A stretch of 64,000 bases of DNA from Halobacillus campisalis (GTDB lineage Bacteria > Bacillota > Bacilli > Bacillales > Halobacillaceae), in the NCBI RefSeq assembly GCF_030345335.1, contig NZ_JAPVRC010000007.1:62001-126000 (forward strand). Direction: 5' to 3'. Numbering within the stretch: the first letter of the stretch is position 1; each line of letters opens with the position of its first letter. Under the pieces are notes generated by a model, which did not search any database, was not told the DNA's origin, and saw only the letters and a list, made by a program, of their open reading frames with translations. Positions 59,049-64,000 of the stretch are shown one piece after another. Made by a program: the position numbers and the translations under genes.

Positions 59049-60662
59049 TTATTGCATTTCGGATCCTTCATTCTCAGTCAATATATCTTCAGGTACGAGA
59101 CGCTTTGCCCCATGGTATTTCGGTCCCCAGAAGCCGCTCGTTTTAAAATTAGTCACGGTCACACCTTTCGATGGGGTAACATGAACTACTTGATCGTTTC
59201 CTGCGTAGATGGCTGGATTCAAGTAATTCGCCTGAAAGAATACGAGATCTCCTGGCTGCAGATCCTCTTTTGCTACTTCTTCCCCTACTTCCCACTGAGC
59301 CGCAGCGTTATTGGGAAGCTCTATTCCTTTCGCCTGCATGTAAATATATTGAATGAATCCTGTCGTATCAAAACCTTCTTCTGGTGTTGTTCCGCCGTTT
59401 TGATAAGGAACTTCACCGATAAATTGACTGGCTGCGGAAACAACAGCTTCTTCCTCTGGAAGGTGCAGATCATCAAACCGTTTCACCCCAGTGAATTTTT
59501 CTTCCCAGTAAGGGGAACTCAAGTAAGAAAGCGTCACTCCTTGTGTGCTGGAAGCGTGGATAAATCGTCCGTCCCCGATATAAATTCCGTTATGAGAAAT
59601 ACCTTCCCTATATGTATCACTGAAAAATACGACATCTCCAGGCTTTATATCCTCCATTTCCACATCTTGTCCGACTTGCCACTGCTGATCGGTAGTCCGG
59701 GGAAGATAGATTTCTTCAGCCTGATCAAATACAAGTCTGGTAAAGCCAGAGCAGTCTATTCCGTACGGGGTGTCGCCGCCAAACAAATAAGGAACACCGA
59801 GATAGTTGTAAGCCTCGTTAACCAGGCTATTATTTTTTGAAACTTCTGGAGGCTGAGGAATTTCGAATGTCACCGTCTCGCTGAATGTTTCTTGCTTATA
59901 CTCAAACGTGCGTGTGTTTTCCCCGATGTCTAAAGGCTCCTCGAGATGAATAGATTCTGTGTCTCCATTTGAAAAATTGAGCTGTAATTGATAAGCGCTT
60001 GTCGCAATGGCCTCCTCAAGTTCAAGGAACATCCCTCCATGCTTATTCTCCGTATTATAAGATAATAAAGCGAAGTCTCCTCGTCTCATAAATGAATCCG
60101 GTTCAAACGTTGTAGTAGTAACACCAGAAATCAATTCATGAGAATATAATACCTCGAGATAGCTCATGTACCATTCGTCCTCATCGACATCCGTGAAGGG
60201 GAGTGAGTTTTCCTGCACCATTTGCAGCTCATATCCATTAACAATCATTTTCGATAGAGCGGCACGTGTAATGTTGCTGTATGTATCAAATTCATTTTCA
60301 CTGACACCATTAATGATGCCTTTCTCATATAAGGCATTGATCGCTCCCGCATACCATTTTCCCTGGTCGACATCTTCAAAAGGAACGGCTGTAGCATTAT
60401 CTGTATCAAGCTCAAGCAGTCTCGCCAGCATAACTGCCGCTTCCGCGCGGGTAATATAATCTCTAATTCCAAACGTTCCATCGGTATATCCATTAACAAT
60501 ATCTTTTCCAGACATAGCTTGGATGGGTTCATAATAGATTGTTCCTTTATTTACATCAGGGAATTTTTGCGTTGAGGCATCCACCGAGTGCAGCGGAATC
60601 ATTAATGTGACGGGAATGACGAGGACAGCAGCGACTTTCTTAAAATACGTAGAGCTGAACAT
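59049..60662 (-). CDS. Cell-surface protein with three SLH domains and two NlpC/P60 domains (one degenerate)
   Basis: 537 residues: signal peptide (about 1-29), SLH repeats (33-82, 94-144, 155-204), a beta-rich linker (about 210-275), NlpC/P60 domain A (about 280-395) and domain B (about 405-520). Domain A is intact: Cys304 in 'GIDCSGFTRLVF', His357 in 'ISHNGIYIGDG'. In B the Cys is Thr433 ('GFDTTGFIQYIY') and the His is Pro ('LNPAIYAG'). It should be wall-bound through SLH and cut peptidoglycan stem peptides. Domains A and B match repeats 2 and 3 of the protein at 50057. ATG 60662 follows AAGGAGG. Confidence 0.92.
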   Translation of the reverse strand: MFSSTYFKKVAAVLVIPVTLMIPLHSVDASTQKFPDVNKGTIYYEPIQAMSGKDIVNGYTDGTFGIRDYITRAEAAVMLARLLELDTDNATAVPFEDVDQGKWYAGAINALYEKGIINGVSENEFDTYSNITRAALSKMIVNGYELQMVQENSLPFTDVDEDEWYMSYLEVLYSHELISGVTTTTFEPDSFMRRGDFALLSYNTENKHGGMFLELEEAIATSAYQLQLNFSNGDTESIHLEEPLDIGENTRTFEYKQETFSETVTFEIPQPPEVSKNNSLVNEAYNYLGVPYLFGGDTPYGIDCSGFTRLVFDQAEEIYLPRTTDQQWQVGQDVEMEDIKPGDVVFFSDTYREGISHNGIYIGDGRFIHASSTQGVTLSYLSSPYWEEKFTGVKRFDDLHLPEEEAVVSAASQFIGEVPYQNGGTTPEEGFDTTGFIQYIYMQAKGIELPNNAAAQWEVGEEVAKEDLQPGDLVFFQANYLNPAIYAGNDQVVHVTPSKGVTVTNFKTSGFWGPKYHGAKRLVPEDILTENEGSEMQ

Positions 60663-60845
60663 AGGGTTGTTTTTCCTCCTTGTTTTATACCAATATATGT
60701 TACATTTCTTTCTGTAAGGTATATCGACTCTGTTCAACAAGATTTTAGGAAATTTATCAATTTTCGCATATAAATCGTGAATTTAGTGAATGAGACCCAT
60801 ATAAAAAATCACACTAAAGGTCGAACTAAAATAGAGGTGAATGAA

Positions 60846-61568
60846 ATGACAACTATCAAACTATCAATAGTAATAATCACGATTTCGGCTTCACTCATTG
60901 CGGCAGCCGGCTTATACAAAAAAACGAACGATGACAGCTGTTCAGACACGGACAGGTTTTGTACCTTCGAGGATTTAAGTCAGGAATATAGTGAAGGCGA
61001 GGATTGGAAGGTTGAAACACGACGTGCCTCAAGCGGATTGCTGGTGAGTGCCATCCATGGAGGAGGAATTGAGCCCGCCACTTCACAGATTGCTAGTGCT
61101 ATCGCCGGTGAAAGCCATAATTTTTATACATTCAAAGGGATGCTTAGCTCCGGTAATTTTGAAAATCTACATATAGACTCCACCCATTTCGATGAACCTG
61201 AAGCTTTAGAGATGGTGGATGCCGTGAATGATCATATTACGATCCATGGAGCGGAAGGTGAAGAACCAAAGACACTTATCGGCGGGCTGAATCGTGAGTT
61301 AGCAGAAGAAATCTCCAATCAATTAAATTCCAGTGGGTTTTCAGTTAAAAAAGCCCCCGACCATTTAAACGGCGAGGACCCAGACAACTTCGTCAACCAA
61401 CCGAAATCAGAACGAGGCGTTCAATTGGAAATCACCGAGGCTCAAAGAGAATCCTTTTACAAAAACGGTGATACCAGTTTCAGCTCAAGAAACGATGCTT
61501 CAAATCAAACGTCTGCTTTCGATGATTACGTGGGAGCTGTGAAGGCTGCGATTGAAGGTGAATCCTAG
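60846..61568 (+). CDS. Poly-gamma-glutamate hydrolase family protein (YmaC/YndL/YjqB-like)
   Basis: 240 residues: N-terminal hydrophobic segment (about 5-23) for export or anchoring, then a PGA-hydrolase domain with 'FEDLSQEYSEGEDWKVE', 'SAIHGGGIEPATSQIASAIAG' (zinc His and Glu) and 'LHIDSTHFDEPEAL' (third His). The family has an M14-like fold and cleaves gamma-polyglutamate; B. subtilis versions are prophage- or chromosome-borne. No PGA synthesis genes are near. The C-terminal third is unusually rich in Asp, Asn and Ser. ATG 60846 follows GAGGTGAATGAA; the longer frame from 60777 has no site. Confidence 0.88.
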   Translation: MTTIKLSIVIITISASLIAAAGLYKKTNDDSCSDTDRFCTFEDLSQEYSEGEDWKVETRRASSGLLVSAIHGGGIEPATSQIASAIAGESHNFYTFKGMLSSGNFENLHIDSTHFDEPEALEMVDAVNDHITIHGAEGEEPKTLIGGLNRELAEEISNQLNSSGFSVKKAPDHLNGEDPDNFVNQPKSERGVQLEITEAQRESFYKNGDTSFSSRNDASNQTSAFDDYVGAVKAAIEGES

Positions 61569-61654
61569 AATGCACGAGAAACTCTCTGAAACAATTTATC
61601 TACGAGCCGCATTTCTATCTTTGCTTCCAGACACTCACATACCACAGTAATCAT

Positions 61655-61688
61655 TCGAAAAAGACGCGTTTTTTATCAACGCGTCCTG
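61655..61688 (-). terminator. Intrinsic terminator of the small-membrane-protein operon
   Basis: GACGCGTT / AACGCGTC stem with TTTTTC on the minus strand. Confidence 0.75.
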
Positions 61689-61796
61689 GCTTCAATATGT
61701 AATTCGATCTTCCGCTTTACTTCTAAGGTATGGAATTTCCTCGGATGATTTTAAGTGTTTATTAATTTTATACTATCATCAGTGGATAAGATTTTT

Positions 61797-61934
61797 TCAA
61801 CTTACAGCAGACAATAATGTTAGAAAACCAACCCCCACCATGAAATATTGAGTCAAACCTTCATAATGATCAAGAAGGCCATATACAACGCCAAAAAATA
61901 TAATAATGACGGCGAGCATCACAATTTCTTTCAA
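61797..61934 (-). CDS. Small membrane protein, 45 aa
   Basis: Two hydrophobic segments ('EIVMLAVIIIFFGVVYGLL' and 'YFMVGVGFLTLLSAVS') separated by 'DHYEGLTQ'. The start is TTG 61934 behind GGTGGGTG. It lies 22 bases after the stop of the upstream 90-aa gene and is followed by a terminator, so the two form a small operon. No family recognised. Confidence 0.65.
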   Translation of the reverse strand: MKEIVMLAVIIIFFGVVYGLLDHYEGLTQYFMVGVGFLTLLSAVS

Positions 61935-61955
61935 ACAATCACCCACCACTTTTGT

Positions 61956-62228
61956 TTATAAGTAGCAATCAACTGTGGCATAGCGCTCTTCTCTTTCTAC
62001 TACAATTTTTTTCATCCGCCCCTCCACCGCGTAACAGTTTGTAGGTGCTCTGAAAAACTCCCGTGCCCCATGGTAGGTCGTATACCATAGATTGTTAATG
62101 ACGTGATAGTTTCTTTTTTCATCTTTCCAGACAACAGGGTGAAACGTAGAGCCAAAAACCTTCTCATCTAACTCTATAATCCCGATACGACCCTTATCGT
62201 CCTCCCACGCATTTTTGATCCCTCTCAT
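61956..62228 (-). CDS. Hypothetical protein, 90 aa
   Basis: Cytosolic, aromatic-rich protein ('GRIGIIELDEKVFGSTFHPVVW', 'YHVINNLWYTTYHGAREFFRAP'). GGAGGGG lies seven bases before ATG 62228. No family recognised. The first gene of a two-gene unit with the 45-aa membrane protein. Confidence 0.7.
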   Translation of the reverse strand: MRGIKNAWEDDKGRIGIIELDEKVFGSTFHPVVWKDEKRNYHVINNLWYTTYHGAREFFRAPTNCYAVEGRMKKIVVEREERYATVDCYL

Positions 62229-62383
62229 AATTTCCCCTCCAATGGTTCATAAATATATGCAATATCCTGCTCTCCAGTTCGCTAACAATCTGTAACGGAC
62301 AAGACAGCAATTCAACTAAGATTTCTGGTGTATATCAAGAGGCGAAATTACTGAATCATTTAATGTTATTGCGATAATGTATT

Positions 62384-63043
62384 TTAGATTGAATGATCTT
62401 TGAATAGTTGCTCTTTCATTGCATAGATGGCCGCTTGTGTACGATCATGGACCTGAAGCTTACTTAAAATATTGCTGACATGAGTCTTGACTGTTTTTTC
62501 AGATATGTAAAGGTCCGCTGCAATTTCTTTATTACTTTTTCCGAGTGTAACCTGATAGAGCACATCTTTTTCACGTGTCGTAAGCTTGTAGAGGACAGTT
62601 GCACTCGATTCCTTCTCCTGGTTGTTGTTCATTTCTGTTAAGAGAAGATGGGTCGCTTTCGGGTGCAGGTGCTTTTCTCCTGCATACGCAGCGCGGATTG
62701 TCTTCACAAGCTCATCAGGGTCAATATCCTTTAGCTGATAGCCCGCTGCTCCGGCTTGCAGGGCAGGAATGACATGATCTTGATCAGAATAGCTCGTCAA
62801 CACGACTACTTTCACACCTGGATACAATTCGTTTAATTGTTTAGTCGCTTCAATACCATCCATAACGGGCATCATTAAATCCATCAGCACTACATCTGGA
62901 CGCAGTTCTTCATATTTCTTTAAGACGAGCGACCCATTGTCTACTTCACCTACTACCTCGATGTCCGGCTGGGTATTTAAAAAGAATCGCAACCCTCGCA
63001 GCACAACGAGATGGTCATCTACTAGCATCACTTTAATTTTCAT
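62384..63043 (-). CDS. NarL/LiaR-family response regulator
   Basis: 219 residues: receiver domain (1-120) with Asp9/Asp10, phospho-acceptor Asp55 in 'VLMDLMMP' and Lys in 'YQLKD'; LuxR-type HTH (about 150-215, 'LTTREKDVLYQVTLGKSNKEIAADLYISEKTVKTHVSNIL'). It most resembles LiaR/VraR-like regulators, which often serve cell-envelope stress, but the paired GAF kinase argues for another signal. The start overlaps the kinase stop by four bases (ATGA). Target genes are not evident. Confidence 0.93.
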   Translation of the reverse strand: MKIKVMLVDDHLVVLRGLRFFLNTQPDIEVVGEVDNGSLVLKKYEELRPDVVLMDLMMPVMDGIEATKQLNELYPGVKVVVLTSYSDQDHVIPALQAGAAGYQLKDIDPDELVKTIRAAYAGEKHLHPKATHLLLTEMNNNQEKESSATVLYKLTTREKDVLYQVTLGKSNKEIAADLYISEKTVKTHVSNILSKLQVHDRTQAAIYAMKEQLFKDHSI

Positions 63044-64000
63044 TGCTCACCACTCTTTTCCTGTTCTTCACACGGAAGGAAAACGTGCACTGTAGTCCCT
63101 ACTCCGCGTTCGCTATTTACGTCTAATATGCCTCCAATCAATTCCGCCCGCTCCTTCATACTCGTCAGACCCAATGAACGTGTTCTTTTTTTCTGTAACT
63201 CGAATCCATCCCCACGATCTACTATCTCCATACCGGCACCCTCTGAACTTCCATACAGAAAGAGGGTCACTTCTTTGGTATTGGAATGTTTGTTTACATT
63301 ATTTAACGCTTCCTGACTTATTCTCCATAGCGTCTCTTCTACAGATCGCGGCCAATTCGGAGCTGAATCGACCTTAAATACAATAGAAAGACCAAGGTGT
63401 TCTCCATATTTTTTTATCGCGGAAACCAGCCCTTCCTCTATCCCGATCGGACGAAGCTGCCAGATCAATGACCGCATTTCTTTTAATGATTCCTGCGACA
63501 TGCCGAGCATTTCGTCCAGCAAATCCCTCAATGGCTGATCATGAGGTGAAATAACTTCCTTCGCTCCGCGGGCTGTAAGAGATAAAGAGAACAACTTTTG
63601 ATTAACGGAATCGTGCAAATCACGGGCCAGTCTCTTCCTTTCTTCATATAGTAGCAATTCGCCTCGCTTCTCCTGGAGTCGCAGCGTTTCATATACTAAA
63701 GAAATATGCCTGGTGAGAGCCTGCAGAACTTCCACGTCACAATCACTTAATCGGTGTGAATCAGGAGCAGCCAAATACAAGACTCCAAGCTTTTCGTCTT
63801 TGATGTGGATGGGCAGGCTCACATATTCCTCTCGTGAAGCACAATCGGACTGAACGACCTCCTGAGACTGGAAAGCCCGTGCGATGGGATGATCCTCCAG
63901 CAAAGACAGAGAAACCGATTCATTAAAGGAGGAATCTTCATCCACAAATGATTTCAAGAATAAAGATTCCCCTTCTTGAAGGTAAAGACCGACTGTTTTC
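63040..64000 (-). CDS. GAF-HisKA_3 sensor histidine kinase, partial at window edge
   Basis: At least 320 residues; the frame is open to the end of the window, so the N-terminus is missing. Visible are a GAF-like domain (through 'LPIHIKDEKLGVLYLAAPD'), the HisKA_3 dimerisation helix with phospho-His in 'RKRLARDLHDSVNQKLFSL', and an HATPase domain ('EALNNVNKHSNTKEVTL' N-box, 'VDRGDGFE' G1). An ATG at 63957 is internal to the GAF domain and not the real start. It belongs to the soluble GAF kinases of the NarX/LiaS/YhcY group and forms an operon with the response regulator. Confidence 0.92.
   Translation of the reverse strand, partial: KTVGLYLQEGESLFLKSFVDEDSSFNESVSLSLLEDHPIARAFQSQEVVQSDCASREEYVSLPIHIKDEKLGVLYLAAPDSHRLSDCDVEVLQALTRHISLVYETLRLQEKRGELLLYEERKRLARDLHDSVNQKLFSLSLTARGAKEVISPHDQPLRDLLDEMLGMSQESLKEMRSLIWQLRPIGIEEGLVSAIKKYGEHLGLSIVFKVDSAPNWPRSVEETLWRISQEALNNVNKHSNTKEVTLFLYGSSEGAGMEIVDRGDGFELQKKRTRSLGLTSMKERAELIGGILDVNSERGVGTTVHVFLPCEEQEKSGEQ

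Overview
The window is chromosomal DNA from a low-GC, spore-forming Gram-positive bacterium of the Bacillaceae. Support comes from strong AGGAGG-type ribosome binding sites, an S-box (SAM-I) riboswitch, a Spo0E-like phosphatase, MsmX-dependent type sugar ABC operons without their own ATPase, a ManR/ManP pair, SLH-, LysM- and CAP-domain wall proteins and a poly-gamma-glutamate hydrolase. Acidic secreted proteins and a repeat family I associate with halophilic Bacillaceae suggest a moderate halophile of the Halobacillus/Virgibacillus type. That placement is inference. I see no rRNA or tRNA genes, CRISPR array, prophage or transposase.

Layout. 0-7.6 kb: a SAM-riboswitch-controlled flavin monooxygenase (cut by the window edge), a DUF2817 carboxypeptidase-like enzyme, a GAF-STAS protein, a TPR-like protein, a vanadium haloperoxidase/PAP2 protein and guanine deaminase. 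7.9-18.6 kb: an alpha-galactoside (melibiose/raffinose type) locus with galM, two LacI-type regulators, a GH36 and a GH4 alpha-galactosidase and a binding-protein-dependent ABC importer. AGTAAA half-sites recur in its control regions. 18.7-22.7 kb: a ManP-like PTS EIIBCA and its PRD regulator ManR. 23-28.1 kb: small secreted and wall proteins (YusW-like lipoprotein, LysM-CAP, PRC-barrel, SLH-CAP), Spo0E-like phosphatase and an alpha/beta hydrolase. 28.3-35.1 kb: a tight seven-gene operon (rfbA, rfbB, GT2, WecD-like GNAT, SMR-type flippase, WecE/RffA, DUF6044 GT-C). It looks like a complete route to dTDP-4-acetamido-4,6-dideoxygalactose (Fuc4NAc), its loading on undecaprenyl phosphate, flipping and transfer to a surface polymer. 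35.4-39.8 kb: a HExxH peptidase behind an apparent attenuated RNA leader, a zinc-ribbon membrane gene interrupted by an in-frame amber codon, pcp and an SDR. 40-46.5 kb: a beta-glucoside locus (LacI, ABC importer, GH3) with GAAACGTTTC operators. 47.3-52.3 kb: a frameshifted VanZ, a DddP-like M24 enzyme with its GntR regulator, a triple NlpC/P60 protein and an SDR. 53.2-64 kb: a MerR-like coiled-coil protein, small genes (several broken), a MarR-pirin pair with matched operators, an SLH-NlpC/P60 protein, a poly-gamma-glutamate hydrolase and a NarL/LiaR-type two-component system (kinase cut by the window edge).

The most unusual content is non-coding. Three composite elements (about 36.45-37.19, 46.60-47.35 and 52.31-53.19 kb) and one half element (55.07-55.40 kb) carry no credible gene. 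Each full element holds two inverted copies of a roughly 120-170 bp palindromic module and has related imperfect inverted ends. Between copies the outer stem sequences are largely different yet remain complementary, while short internal-loop motifs are fixed. This is the signature of a selected RNA or DNA structure.
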